The translations under genes were made by a program, and so were the position numbers. The notes under the pieces were generated by a model, which saw only the letters and a program-made list of their open reading frames with translations, was not told the DNA's origin and did not search any database. Below are positions 1-8,605 of a DNA stretch of 45,806 bases, in pieces. The stretch lies in the NCBI RefSeq assembly GCF_001957135.1, contig NZ_MPHK01000029.1, positions 1 to 45,806 on the forward strand. The letters run 5' to 3'. The DNA is from Shewanella sp. UCD-KL21. Lineage in GTDB: Bacteria > Pseudomonadota > Gammaproteobacteria > Enterobacterales > Shewanellaceae. How positions within the stretch are numbered: position 1 is the first letter of the stretch; every line of letters starts with the position of its first letter.

Positions 1-266
1 TTTTTATTGGTTTTAACATAAGGCTTAACGTACTGCGGGGGAATAAGTTTAACCTCATGACCGAGGGCTTGGCATTTTCTTGCCAACCAGTGGGAACCAC
101 CACATGATTCCATTGCTATCATCGTTTGAGGTGTTTGCGCTAAAAATTGAATAAGTTTTAAACGGCTTAAGTGTTGACGAAATTGTTCACGACCAGTGTG
201 ATCATGCCCAACAAGGTGAAAAGAAGATTTGCCTAAATCGATTCCAATGACTTTAATAGTAGACAT
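1..266 (-). CDS. IS110-family transposase, N-terminal fragment
   Basis: The open frame starts at ATG 266-264 and is still open at base 1, giving 88 codons. The N-terminus reads as the RuvC-like DEDD domain of IS110 transposases: a GIDLGKSSFHLVGHD block carrying the first catalytic Asp, then MESCGGSHWLARK, then LIPPQYVKPYVKTNK. These three blocks are highly characteristic of the family. The enzyme carries out site-specific transposition by a Holliday-resolvase-like mechanism, guided in some members by a bridge RNA from the element's non-coding end. The C-terminal Transposase_20 domain with its catalytic Ser lies outside the window. Confidence 0.9.
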   Translation of the reverse strand, partial: MSTIKVIGIDLGKSSFHLVGHDHTGREQFRQHLSRLKLIQFLAQTPQTMIAMESCGGSHWLARKCQALGHEVKLIPPQYVKPYVKTNK

Positions 267-320
267 GATGGTTCGCCTCTTTGATTGCCAAACTCTAATT
301 TTAGCTTAGGGGTGAGGCGG
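1..320 (-). mobile_element. IS110-family insertion sequence, 5' part (runs off the left edge)
   Basis: The window opens inside an insertion sequence. The part seen is the start of an IS110-family transposase plus about 55 bases of leader. The outer boundary is not certain because IS110 elements often lack clear terminal inverted repeats and target duplications; I place it just before the hairpin at 332-355. The rest of the element is missing, so completeness cannot be judged. Confidence 0.6.
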
Positions 321-331
321 ACTATCTAATT

Positions 332-355
332 AAGCCACCGTGAATACAGTGGCTT
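332..355 (-). terminator. Hairpin downstream of the dihydroorotate dehydrogenase gene
   Basis: There is a 7-bp perfect inverted repeat (AAGCCAC / GTGGCTT) with a 10-base loop, 29 bases past the stop of the minus-strand gene at 384. There is no long T tract, so it is a weak terminator candidate. It could instead belong to the IS110 end. Confidence 0.35.
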
Positions 356-383
356 GAAAGTGCATTGGAAGTTTGAATCGCGA

Positions 384-1316
384 TTAAAGCGGTTTTAATT
401 TGCCTTTAGCGTCATTAATACACTGATAGCCTTTAGCCTGCATAAAATCAGCGAGTTCAGCTTCAATGCGCTCAAAGCAAGCTTGGCCTTCTTTTTCAAA
501 GCAGGTTGCAATTTGTACGGCATCTGCACCTGCTAACAAGTATTCAAAGGCATCGATGCCGGTTTTTATTCCGCCAACCCCAATGATTTGTACGTCATCA
601 TCTAGCAGTTCTCTAAATGCACGGACATTGGCTAAACCTACAGGTTTAATATAATCACCACATAAACCGCCAAAACCGCCCTTAGGTTTGATGATAGGTT
701 GTTCTGTATAAGGGTCGATAACTAGCGTGTTGCCGATGGAGTTAATGCAGGTGATGAACTTAACTGGATACTTTTTGATGACATTGGCTGCTGCCACAAA
801 GTGCGACATATCAAAATAAGGCGCCAGTTTAATGCCAATTGGTTTACTGCCAAGGGCTGTTAGCGCAGCGAGTGCTTTATCGGTTTGTTCGAAATCATAA
901 GCGACTTGCGCTTTACCTGGGATATTTGGGCAAGAGAAGTTCACTTCGATTAGGTCAACATCACTGTTTTGAAAGGCGCTAACCATTTCAATATTATCTT
1001 CAATGCTAAAGCCTGAAATACTCACAATCACAGGTTTACCTAATGCTTTAAGCTTTGGCACCATTTCTAAATAAGCTTTGTAGCCTAAATTGGGTAAGCC
1101 CATCGATTGAATCGAACCTAAAGGTAAATCTTTATAGCGTGGCTCAGGGTTGCCTTCGCGCGCTTCCATAGTACAAGATTTAGTGACCACAGCAGCCGAG
1201 TGTGACTGGGCGATAGTGTGCAGTTCATCCCAAGTGGTACATTTGGGGCCAGAGGCGTTCATCAAGTAACTGTCTAAGCTAATACCAGCAATTTCAGTGG
1301 ATAAATCGATTTTCAT
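384..1316 (-). CDS. pyrD: Dihydroorotate dehydrogenase, class 1A (fumarate-type)
   Basis: This flavoenzyme oxidises dihydroorotate to orotate in pyrimidine synthesis. The 310-residue sequence resembles cytosolic class 1A enzymes such as Lactococcus PyrDA rather than the membrane-bound quinone-linked class 2 enzyme typical of Gammaproteobacteria. Visible marks are REGNPEPRY (residues 53-61), SMGLPNLGY (71-79), and the catalytic-loop Cys129 in NFSCPNIPGK, where class 2 enzymes have Ser. FMN-phosphate-binding GVGGI follows near the C-terminus. I chose ATG 1316 over the upstream in-frame start at 1343 because an AGAGGT ribosome site lies just upstream. No pyrimidine genes adjoin it, so it may supplement a class 2 enzyme elsewhere and could use fumarate as acceptor (inference from the family). 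Confidence 0.85.
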   Translation of the reverse strand: MKIDLSTEIAGISLDSYLMNASGPKCTTWDELHTIAQSHSAAVVTKSCTMEAREGNPEPRYKDLPLGSIQSMGLPNLGYKAYLEMVPKLKALGKPVIVSISGFSIEDNIEMVSAFQNSDVDLIEVNFSCPNIPGKAQVAYDFEQTDKALAALTALGSKPIGIKLAPYFDMSHFVAAANVIKKYPVKFITCINSIGNTLVIDPYTEQPIIKPKGGFGGLCGDYIKPVGLANVRAFRELLDDDVQIIGVGGIKTGIDAFEYLLAGADAVQIATCFEKEGQACFERIEAELADFMQAKGYQCINDAKGKLKPL

Positions 1317-1564
1317 TAAGCTACCTCTTGGTGGAATAAACAATAGAAAAGCATGTACAAATTGCGAGGTAGTTTATGCTGCAGAACAATAGCGGTATTG
1401 ATTAAAAACAATAAAGTGGGCAAATGTGAGATTAATTTTTAAGAGTGTTAACTTGAGCGCATAAATGGTGCTGTTATTGATACGCGGTTCTTTATGCGCT
1501 GTTCTTTATGTACGAGAAGGGCTGGCGATGAACGATTGCCGTTAATCGCCATTTCAGTTAATCA

Positions 1565-2353
1565 CTATTTTAATTTGTAAGTCACCTCGACACGCTCCTC
1601 AACACTGACTTGACCGTATTGATAGCTTTCAGCGACGTCACTTTGCATTGCCGCCATACGCATCATTACTGGTTGTACCGGTTGTTGGGTTAAGTAGCTG
1701 ATTTTCCATAGGCCATCGAGTTCACGTTCAAACCCTTGGGCCAGTGATTGGGCTTTTTGTTTGGCATCTTTAATGGCGGCTTGTCTTGCTTGCTCAATTG
1801 CTGCAGTTTGGTTTGATGACGATAAGCTGATGTGCTGCACTTGATTAATGCCTTCTTCTAAAGCGGAGTCCAAAATATCGTTAAGCTTAGGTAACTGCTT
1901 GATAGTGACAATCACTTGTCTGTTCGCGCGGTAACCCACTAACTCTTTGGGCTGCTGTGATGGATAGTGATATTGCGGCTGAATGGATAAATTGGCACTT
2001 TCTATTGCGCTTTTTTCAACCCCTGCAGCAGCTAAGCGTTTAATGAAATTAGCGACAGCTTGATCTACGGCCACTTTTGCTTGTTTCGCGTCATCTTTAG
2101 TTAGGCTCACTTGCACTGTGATGTTAGCCATGTCTGGCTCGATCTTGATTTGACTTACCCCAACGGTTTCAAGGTGGGGGAAACTTAATTCAGCAGCGTT
2201 AGCCTGATGAGGGATAGTTGCCAATGCTAGCGTTGTTGATAACAAGCTTGCTGATAGCAGGCGCACTGAAGCAAGGCGTGTTGAACGAGAGCCTGTTGTA
2301 AATAGGCCACTGAATAGGGTTGATGTTAAAAAGCGAGTTGTTGAGGTGGTCAT
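1565..2353 (-). CDS. SIMPL-domain (DUF541, YggE-like) periplasmic protein
   Basis: This is a 262-residue protein with a long Ser/Thr-rich hydrophobic N-terminus that looks like a signal peptide, cleaved near QANA-AELSF. The mature part matches the SIMPL/DUF541 fold: an opening with VGVSQIKIEPDMANITVQV, a middle with YRANRQVIVTIKQL, and a C-terminus ending in VSVEERVEVTYKLK. E. coli YggE is linked to reduced oxidative stress, but the molecular activity of the family is not settled. ATG 2353 is preferred over the start at 2416 because a GGAG sits 6 bases upstream. It stands alone between unrelated genes. Confidence 0.8.
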   Translation of the reverse strand: MTTSTTRFLTSTLFSGLFTTGSRSTRLASVRLLSASLLSTTLALATIPHQANAAELSFPHLETVGVSQIKIEPDMANITVQVSLTKDDAKQAKVAVDQAVANFIKRLAAAGVEKSAIESANLSIQPQYHYPSQQPKELVGYRANRQVIVTIKQLPKLNDILDSALEEGINQVQHISLSSSNQTAAIEQARQAAIKDAKQKAQSLAQGFERELDGLWKISYLTQQPVQPVMMRMAAMQSDVAESYQYGQVSVEERVEVTYKLK

Positions 2354-2535
2354 CTTGTGCTCCAAAGCAATAAATAAGGTTTTAAACAACCGAGTTATTG
2401 CTATTAACGAGCGCAAAAATGAAAAGGGTTAATTATTTTATGATTATTTTTAAACTGATTTTCTCGGCTGAGTGGCCTCAGTTAATCGCTAAATATAACT
2501 GAGGTATTTGTTAGCACAGACTATGTTATTTTTCA

Positions 2536-4190
2536 TTATTCAAGGCGCTGACCATTAACCCAAGTTTCCAGCACCTTAGTTTTCCAAATATCTTCTGGGT
2601 TAATAGCAAAAATATCTTTATCAATCAGAATAAAATCTGCTTTATGTTTAGGGGCGAGTTGGCCAATCATTTGCTCTTGATGGGCTGCATAAGCAGCATG
2701 GGTGGTAAATGTGGCTAAAGCTTCAGTTAAATTCATGCTCTCGCGTCGATACCAGCCATCAATGGGCTGATTGTCGTGATCTTGACGAGTCACCGAGGCA
2801 TGTAAGCCATAAAAAGGATTTGGCGACTCAATGGGAAAATCAGACCCTGCGGCAATAATCGCATTGGCATTAAGTAGCTTACGCCAAGCGTAGGCGCCTT
2901 TAATACGGGCGTTACCAATTCGGTCTAACGCCATGTTTTTATCACTTGTGGCGTGGGTCGCTTGCATTGATGCGATAACATTGAGTTGCGCGAAACGTGG
3001 AATATCGGCTAATTGCAGCACTTGGGCGTGTTCAATTCGATGGCGTAAATGACGGCTGTTACTTGCGGCGATATTGGCTTGGTAGTGATCTAACACTATT
3101 TGATTGGCATTATCGCCAATGGCGTGGGTATTGACCTGAAAACCGGCATCCATGGCCTGTTGAATCGTATCGCCCAACTCTTTTTCAGAATAGAGCAATA
3201 ATCCTTTGTGGCCAGCTAAATCGCTATAGTCTTCAATCAATGCAGCGCCGCGACTGCCAAGGGCGCCGTCGGCGGATATTTTTACGCTGCTGATGTGTAA
3301 TTTATCTGAGCCTGCAGCCATCGGGCCCGCCTGCATCATCTTGTCAAACTCAGGGTCTTGAGCATCTATCATGGCGTACACGCGAATTGGCAGTTTATCG
3401 GCATAATCAAGTGCCTGATAAGCCGCGATAGTGTCACTGCCAATACCAGCATCATGGACACTTGTTAATCCCTGCTTAGCCAGCGAAGTAAGCGCTGTTA
3501 GCAGTACCTCTTGTTGCTCGTTAATAGAAGGTTGGGGGATTTTAGTGGTAATAAGGCTCATGGCATTATCAATAAATACCCAGTTGGTTGGCCATCAGCA
3601 TATTTAATAATTTCACCACCTTCAGGGCTGGTGGTGGCAGAGCTAATACCAGCGATTTTCATCGCAGCGCTATTGGCCCAACCGGCGTGACCATCAATAC
3701 GAACTAACCATACAGGCGTATCGGGAAAGACTTTATCCAGTGATGCGGCCACAGGAAAGTTTTGTTGTGGCCATAACACTTGGTTCCAGCCGCGTCCTTG
3801 TATCCATTGCATTGTTGGTTGTAATTGCCTAAATGCTACAACAGTTTCGACGGCTTGTTGTTCAGTCATGCTGTCACGTAACTGGGCTCGCATAAGGCTT
3901 AATCCATAGCTTAAAACGTGACCATGGGCATCGATAAGGCCTGGTAGTAAGGTTTTGCCTTGTCCATCAATTCTTACAATACTGGAGTCAGTACTGTAGG
4001 GAAGGCGTTCATTTTCAAGGTAGATTTTTTCAATGGTATCGCCGTTAAATTGTAATGCTTTAAACTCAACTAACTTACCATTACTGACAGTATAGCCATT
4101 GATATTATTGATAAGTTTACTTTGGGCAAGGCTTGTTAACGGGGTAAAGCAAAGGCAAGTGAGTAATAGTACTTTATAGTTCTTAAGCAT
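2536..4190 (-). pseudogene. Exported amidohydrolase family 3 (YtcJ-like), split by a frameshift
   Basis: Two abutting frames together give one complete amidohydrolase. The first (3558-4190) has a signal peptide (MLKNYKVLLL...SLAQ), the metal-binding DAHGH motif (residues 87-91) and ends ...GQPTGYLLIMP. The second (2536-3561) continues with VHDAG, HAIGDNANQIVLDHY, RHRIEHAQVL and GSDFPIESPNPFYG, the remaining metal-ligand motifs of the family. At 3579-3581 one base is missing from a run of three G (minus strand). Restoring it gives TG-V-FIDNAMSL, the expected junction, and fuses both halves into about 550 residues. So either this is a recent pseudogene or the base is a sequencing error. Family members hydrolyse amide or related C-N bonds; the substrate here is unknown. 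Confidence 0.82.
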
Positions 4191-4410
4191 GATTAAACGG
4201 GTCCATGTTCTTATTATTGGTTATTTTGACGTATCTTAAATACAAAATGCCACACTGTTGCCAAAATGTTAACTGCTTTGTTTTGAAAGTGACCTTTGAA
4301 ACTAGGTCTATAGTGCTTTGGTGGTTAACATTCATCTCGAAAGATCAATGCTCCCTCCTTATTCAGTTGGCTAAATCTTGAACATCGATGTTTGCGATGA
4401 AGTGGTATAC

Positions 4411-4439
4411 TTGAAAGTTATGTAATAGGTTAATATTTA
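4411..4439 (+). promoter_or_regulatory. Possible sigma-70 promoter for the diguanylate cyclase
   Basis: TTGAAA (4411-4416) and TATTTA (4434-4439) are separated by 17 bases. The match is fair only. The 376 bases between the amidohydrolase start (4190) and the cyclase start (4567) are AT-rich and hold no gene I can support. Confidence 0.3.
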
Positions 4440-4566
4440 ACAATATTTATATTAATTAACCTTATCGGTTTCAGCGAATTCCCATGCCAATGTCTTTTAT
4501 GGCAAAGAGCTTCGATAACTGTAGCAAATGAATCGAATACGATTTTGACAACTGTTTGGGTGTGCT

Positions 4567-5418
4567 ATGGATTATGTTGCTTTATTTTTGGTGCTGGTTG
4601 GAAGCATCGGGCTGGTGTTATCGTTACGCCCAGCTTATGCCATCTGTGCTTATTCTCAGTTTAGTAATAAAGGCTGGTTGACGCTGTTATTGTTAATTGG
4701 ATTATTTATTGTCAGTTACCTCAGTTATTTATCTTTATTATTTAACTCTGCCACTGAGATTGATTTTATACAATTAGTAGTGGCTGGTATTTTCTTCGCT
4801 GGCGGCGGGTTTGTGTACTTGGTGACGAACCTAAGTAAGCAAACAATTATGGATATTGATGTGTTATTGCAGCAAAAGCACCATCAAGCGAACCATGATT
4901 TGTTAACCACATTAGCCAATCGTCAGCACTTTTATCGCCATATGGATCAAATGTTAGCGCTAAAAAGTGAAGGTTTTTATTGCTTAATGTTAGACATTAA
5001 CAATTTTAAAATGATTAATGACACGTTTGGGCACCCAGAAGGGGACCGAATTTTAACAGTGATTGCCCAGCGGATCTTGCAAGTCGTACCTGAAAATAGC
5101 TTAACGGCCCGTATTGGCGGTGATGAATTTGCGATTATTATTCCTGATACCGCCACTCTGAATATTTCTGATGTGGCGAAAGATATTGAAACTGCGCTAC
5201 TGATTGACATTCCTTGCGCTGGACATTTGATTGTCATTGCCGCCAGTATTGGAATTTCTCAGTATCCAGAGGATGGGCAAGATAGCAAAACCTTAATAAA
5301 GCATGCCGATATCGCCATGTATCACGCAAAAAAGAATGAAATGACCCATCAGTATTATCAATCTCATCTACCGACAACAGCGCTACCAGAGTCTGTTTTA
5401 GATGCTGAAAATCGTTAG
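4567..5418 (+). CDS. Membrane-anchored GGDEF diguanylate cyclase
   Basis: This is a 283-residue protein that should make cyclic di-GMP from two GTP at the inner membrane. The N-terminal ~95 residues hold three hydrophobic segments (about 1-22, 35-60, 70-92) with no recognisable sensor fold. The GGDEF domain runs from about residue 108 (HDLLTTLANRQHFYRHM) to 265. The active-site loop is intact (ARIGGDEFAIIIPD, GGDEF at 184-188) and the metal-binding MLDINNFKMIND motif is present. The inhibitory RxxD site is absent: the matching positions read PENS, so product inhibition by that route is unlikely. It is transcribed alone, and the ribosome site upstream is weak. Confidence 0.88.
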   Translation: MDYVALFLVLVGSIGLVLSLRPAYAICAYSQFSNKGWLTLLLLIGLFIVSYLSYLSLLFNSATEIDFIQLVVAGIFFAGGGFVYLVTNLSKQTIMDIDVLLQQKHHQANHDLLTTLANRQHFYRHMDQMLALKSEGFYCLMLDINNFKMINDTFGHPEGDRILTVIAQRILQVVPENSLTARIGGDEFAIIIPDTATLNISDVAKDIETALLIDIPCAGHLIVIAASIGISQYPEDGQDSKTLIKHADIAMYHAKKNEMTHQYYQSHLPTTALPESVLDAENR

Positions 5419-5645
5419 GGGTCATTATTCTTAAAACTGAATAGCGAGTGGTGAATATCGCTCATTCTGAAGAACCTAGGGCTCCTATTAACCAGATATG
5501 TATTTACCAAGGTTTTTAAATTATTGCGGTTTTTTGTTGTTAAGGCTTTAATTGGATTAAATCTACCCAGCTCAAGCTGATTTGCTCTCACATTGTGGTT
5601 AATGAACTGCTATTCTAGTGACGAGATCATTGATAGAGAATTACT

Positions 5646-6011
5646 ATGGAAAAATCAGCTTTTTTAGATGCCATGGGCGTAACCCGTTGGCGCAGCGCTG
5701 ATAGCCAAGGCAAGCCGTATTTAATTATTCATGATGACGGTGATGATATTAGCCAGCATAGTTTGGTTAAAAGCGTGTTGTCGCTATTACATATTGATGA
5801 GTCACAATGTGAGTTTGATACTGAAATGGTCAAAGGCATGCAGGTGGTTTGGGATATGCGAAAAATGCGCGTCCGTCCACGAGTGGCTTGGATTATTACC
5901 GATCCTATTGAGGCATTATTGCAAGGCCATCAAGGTAAGAGAGAGCTGTGGCAACAGCTTTGTTTGCAGCTTGATAAAACGGCTTCGATGGATACAAATA
6001 AGTCAGCTTAG
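5646..6011 (+). CDS. holD: DNA polymerase III psi subunit
   Basis: This is a 121-residue protein that links the clamp-loader chi subunit (HolC) to the gamma/tau complex and so to SSB. Psi proteins diverge quickly, and the call rests on two regions shared with E. coli HolD: an N-terminal AMGVTRWR (LGITQW in E. coli), which is the chi-interacting end region, and a C-terminal RELWQQLC (ALWQQI). The middle holds the expected IIHDD and AWIITDPIEALL strands. The neighbouring rimI repeats the holD-rimI pair of enterobacteria. The ATG follows a weak AGAGAATT ribosome site. Its tail overlaps a 7-bp inverted repeat (6001-6007/6021-6027). Confidence 0.78.
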   Translation: MEKSAFLDAMGVTRWRSADSQGKPYLIIHDDGDDISQHSLVKSVLSLLHIDESQCEFDTEMVKGMQVVWDMRKMRVRPRVAWIITDPIEALLQGHQGKRELWQQLCLQLDKTASMDTNKSA

Positions 6012-6045
6012 AACTTAGTTGCTGACTGTGGCGATATAACACATT

Positions 6046-6093
6046 GATTAGTTAAAGCTTAGATTAGTTAAAGCTTAGATTATGTAAAGCTTC
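6046..6093 (+). repeat. 16-bp tandem repeat, three copies, between holD and rimI
   Basis: A 16-base unit, GATTAGTTAAAGCTTA, occurs at 6046-6061 and 6062-6077 exactly, and at 6078-6093 with a few changes. A partial copy (GATTATTCAAA) follows. It is non-coding and lies 33 bases before the rimI start, so copy-number change would alter the rimI leader length. Confidence 0.85.
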
Positions 6094-6126
6094 GATTATT
6101 CAAACTCCCACTATTGAAGAAACCTT

Positions 6127-6600
6127 ATGACTTCTACTTCTCCTCAAACCCGTTTTACTATTTCGCTATTATCCCCTGAAAACACCGCTGCAATGTTTGA
6201 AATCGAGTCTGCCGTACATTCTCACCCTTGGAGTTTAGCTAGCTTAGGAGACTGTTTTGGCCGCTTATATCGCGTTTATGGAGTCTTTGATAAAGATGAG
6301 CTTATTGGTTTTGCCATTGTGCAGCAAATTGTCGATGAGCTGACGTTATTAGATATTTGTATTGCGCCGAATCAACAAGGAAAGGGTCTAGGAAAGCAGC
6401 TACTTAATCATGTTATCTATGATGCTAAAGTGAAACAGGCAGTGGTGGTGATGTTGGAGGTTCGACAGTCTAATCTTGCCGCCATTGGCTTGTATAATAC
6501 ATTAGGTTTTGTTGAAGCAGGTCGCCGCACGGGTTATTACCCAAGCGTAACTGGCCGTGAAGATGCTATCTTGATGGATTACAGGTTATTGCCAGAATAA
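6127..6600 (+). CDS. rimI: Ribosomal protein S18 alanine N-acetyltransferase
   Basis: This is a 157-residue GNAT enzyme that acetylates the N-terminal Ala of ribosomal protein S18 with acetyl-CoA. The acetyl-CoA motif A reads LDICIAPNQQGKGLGKQLL (about residues 76-94), followed by MLEVRQSNLAAIGLYNTLGFVEAGRRTGYYP, the RimI signature with VR.SN.AA..LY...GF and R..YY. EIESAVHSHPWS near the N-terminus is also typical. The length matches the family (about 150). It follows holD by 115 bases, a gap filled by a short tandem repeat. Confidence 0.93.
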   Translation: MTSTSPQTRFTISLLSPENTAAMFEIESAVHSHPWSLASLGDCFGRLYRVYGVFDKDELIGFAIVQQIVDELTLLDICIAPNQQGKGLGKQLLNHVIYDAKVKQAVVVMLEVRQSNLAAIGLYNTLGFVEAGRRTGYYPSVTGREDAILMDYRLLPE

Positions 6601-6660
6601 ATGACTGAATGAATCATATGCTGAGTAAATTAATATTGTTAAACCAATAAAGAGCGTTAA

Positions 6661-6879
6661 ATGAGAGAGTCGTTAAGAGCCAAAATAATCCAAGTGTGCG
6701 ATAAAAAAATTGCCGCCAAAGGCGATAATGTTGGTTTATCATTTTATGCCTTTTTTGCCAATAAGAACGATGACCCGATATTATTGATGGAAGCTGCGAC
6801 TTGGTGGATTGAAACTCATCAACTTGATCATTTCGTTAAAGCCCATGTGATTAAAGCAATGGTTCAAGCTGGTAAGTAA
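6661..6879 (+). CDS. Small conserved protein of unknown function (possibly DUF6500)
   Basis: This is a 72-residue, probably soluble protein with no membrane segment or signal. It begins MRESLRAKIIQVCDKKIAAKG and has an aromatic stretch, GLSFYAFFANKND, then a helical end with WWIETHQLDHFVKAHVIKAM. The sequence is compact and codon use fits the surroundings, so it looks like a real gene. From memory it resembles the small DUF6500 family; no function is known. It lies 60 bases after rimI and ends just before a bidirectional terminator, so it may share the rimI transcript. Confidence 0.65.
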   Translation: MRESLRAKIIQVCDKKIAAKGDNVGLSFYAFFANKNDDPILLMEAATWWIETHQLDHFVKAHVIKAMVQAGK

Positions 6880-6900
6880 TACTATTAATAACAGACATTA

Positions 6901-6925
6901 AAAACGGCGCTCTAGGCGCCGTTTT
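6901..6925. terminator. Bidirectional terminator between the small protein gene and lipA
   Basis: A 10-bp perfect stem (AAAACGGCGC / GCGCCGTTTT) has a 5-base loop and A/T runs at both ends. It serves the plus-strand gene ending at 6879 and the minus-strand lipA ending at 6950. Confidence 0.85.
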
Positions 6926-6949
6926 AGTCTCTTAGGAAGCAAATAAAGC

Positions 6950-7915
6950 TTACTTCACTTCTTTACCTTGCGCTTGTAAATCCGCATGGTAGCTTGAACG
7001 TACAAGCGGGCCACAGGCTGCATGGGTAAAGCCAATCTCGTCAGCTAATGCTTTTAGCTCATCAAACTCTGCTGGTGGCACGTAACGCTCAACCGGTAAG
7101 TGGAACTTACTTGGTTGTAAGTATTGACCTAAGGTTAACATCTCGACGTTATGAGCACGTAAATCACGTAATACATCGGCGATTTCTTCGTTTGACTCCC
7201 CTAAGCCCATCATTAAACCTGACTTAGTTGGAACATCAGGGTGACGGTCTTTAAAGCGTTTTAGTAAATCCAATGACCACTGGTAATTTGCCCCTGGGCG
7301 CGCTTTACGGTAATGCATCGGCGCTGTTTCAAGGTTGTGGTTGAACACATCTGGTGGCTCAGTGGCTAAAATATCTAAAGCGGCGTCAATACGGCCACGG
7401 AAATCAGGCACTAAAATTTCAATTTTAATTTCAGGATTTAAGATGCGGATTTCACGAATACAATCAGCAAAGTGCTGTGCGCCGCCGTCACGTAAATCAT
7501 CACGATCTACAGAGGTGATCACCACATATTTAAGCTTCATATCTTGAATGGTTTGCGCTAGTTTCTTAGGCTCAGCTGCATCAGGCTTTAGTGGACGGCC
7601 GTGGGCAACATCACAAAAAGGGCAACGACGAGTACAAATCGCCCCTAAGATCATAAAGGTGGCAGTACCGTGGTTAAAGCATTCAGCAAGGTTAGGGCAT
7701 GAGGCTTCTTCACATACTGAGTGCAAACCGTTTTTACGCAGTGCTGATTTTATATCAGTAATTCGCTGGTTTGATGCAGGGAGTTTTACTCTTAACCAAT
7801 CTGGTTTACGCAACATGGTTTCACGTTCAGATGGAACCACTTTAACAGGGATACGCGCGACTTTTTCAGCATCACGCAATTTAACACCGGGTTGTAATCT
7901 TTCAGGCCTATTCAT
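6950..7915 (-). CDS. lipA: Lipoyl synthase
   Basis: This is a 321-residue radical-SAM enzyme that inserts two sulfurs into protein-bound octanoyl groups to make lipoate. Both iron-sulfur sites are intact. The auxiliary cluster uses Cys68, Cys73 and Cys79 (CEEASCPNLAEC). The SAM cluster uses Cys94, Cys98 and Cys101 (CTRRCPFC). The C-terminal RSSYHA motif carries the conserved Arg-Ser-Ser. Cysteine numbering is the same as in E. coli LipA. It starts 1 base after the lipB stop, so the two genes of the pathway form one transcript. Confidence 0.98.
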   Translation of the reverse strand: MNRPERLQPGVKLRDAEKVARIPVKVVPSERETMLRKPDWLRVKLPASNQRITDIKSALRKNGLHSVCEEASCPNLAECFNHGTATFMILGAICTRRCPFCDVAHGRPLKPDAAEPKKLAQTIQDMKLKYVVITSVDRDDLRDGGAQHFADCIREIRILNPEIKIEILVPDFRGRIDAALDILATEPPDVFNHNLETAPMHYRKARPGANYQWSLDLLKRFKDRHPDVPTKSGLMMGLGESNEEIADVLRDLRAHNVEMLTLGQYLQPSKFHLPVERYVPPAEFDELKALADEIGFTHAACGPLVRSSYHADLQAQGKEVK

Positions 7916-7916
7916 T

Positions 7917-8567
7917 TTATTCTGCTAATCCTTGATGATGTACAAGTTCTTGGTAGCCTAATACTTGGCTTAATGTTTGAATCAGTTTATCGCCAGCTTC
8001 AGTCACGGTTTGTGGGCCGCCTAAGGCTTTGCATTGCACCATTTCAAGTCCGGCATAACCACAAGGATTAATGCGCAGAAATGGTGCTAAATCCATATCG
8101 ACGTTGAGGGCAAGGCCATGAAAAGAGCAGCCTTTACGAATGCGTAACCCTAATGAGGCGAGTTTTCGCTCGTCAACATAGACACCGGGTGCATCTGCTT
8201 TGGCGTAAGCATTGACATCGTACATGGCGAGCATATCAACGATGCTTTGCTCGATATTATTCACTAATTGTCTCACACCGAGTTTACTTCTTTTTATGTC
8301 AATGAGTGGATAGACAACCAGTTGGCCGGGGCCGTGATAAGTGACTTGTCCGCCGCGATCCACTTGGATCACTGGGATATCGCCAGGATTGAGAATGTGT
8401 TCACTTTTGCCTGCTTGGCCTTGGGTGAATACCGGTGAATGTTCAACTATCCATAGCTCGTCGTTGCTGTCACTGTCGCGATTGTCAGTGTAACTTTGCA
8501 TGGCATGCCAGACCGACTCGTAATCTTGGCGGCCAAGATGCCTGATATGTAACGTCTGAGTTTGCAA
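7917..8567 (-). CDS. lipB: Octanoyl-[ACP]:protein octanoyltransferase
   Basis: LipB transfers octanoate from acyl carrier protein to lipoyl domains, the step before LipA. Motifs seen are RGGQVTYHGPGQLVVYPLID, with the conserved His, then SFHGLALNV with the catalytic Lys region before it (KLASLGLRIRKG), and INPCGYAGL with the catalytic Cys. I chose TTG 8567 (MQTQTLHIRHLG, 216 residues) because GGGAGAG lies 7-9 bases upstream and a TATAAT box sits at 8598-8603. An in-frame GTG at 8615 would start upstream of that box. It is followed at once by lipA. Confidence 0.93.
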   Translation of the reverse strand: MQTQTLHIRHLGRQDYESVWHAMQSYTDNRDSDSNDELWIVEHSPVFTQGQAGKSEHILNPGDIPVIQVDRGGQVTYHGPGQLVVYPLIDIKRSKLGVRQLVNNIEQSIVDMLAMYDVNAYAKADAPGVYVDERKLASLGLRIRKGCSFHGLALNVDMDLAPFLRINPCGYAGLEMVQCKALGGPQTVTEAGDKLIQTLSQVLGYQELVHHQGLAE

Positions 8568-8597
8568 GGGCAAGCTCTCCCTCAAAAAAGTTGGCTT

Positions 8598-8603
8598 ATT
8601 ATA
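8598..8603 (-). promoter_or_regulatory. Probable -10 box of the lipB-lipA promoter
   Basis: A perfect TATAAT on the minus strand lies about 30 bases upstream of the chosen lipB start. No good -35 hexamer sits at 16-18 bases. Instead a large inverted repeat (8606-8640) covers that position, which would suit an activator or repressor site. Confidence 0.45.
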
Positions 8604-8605
8604 CG

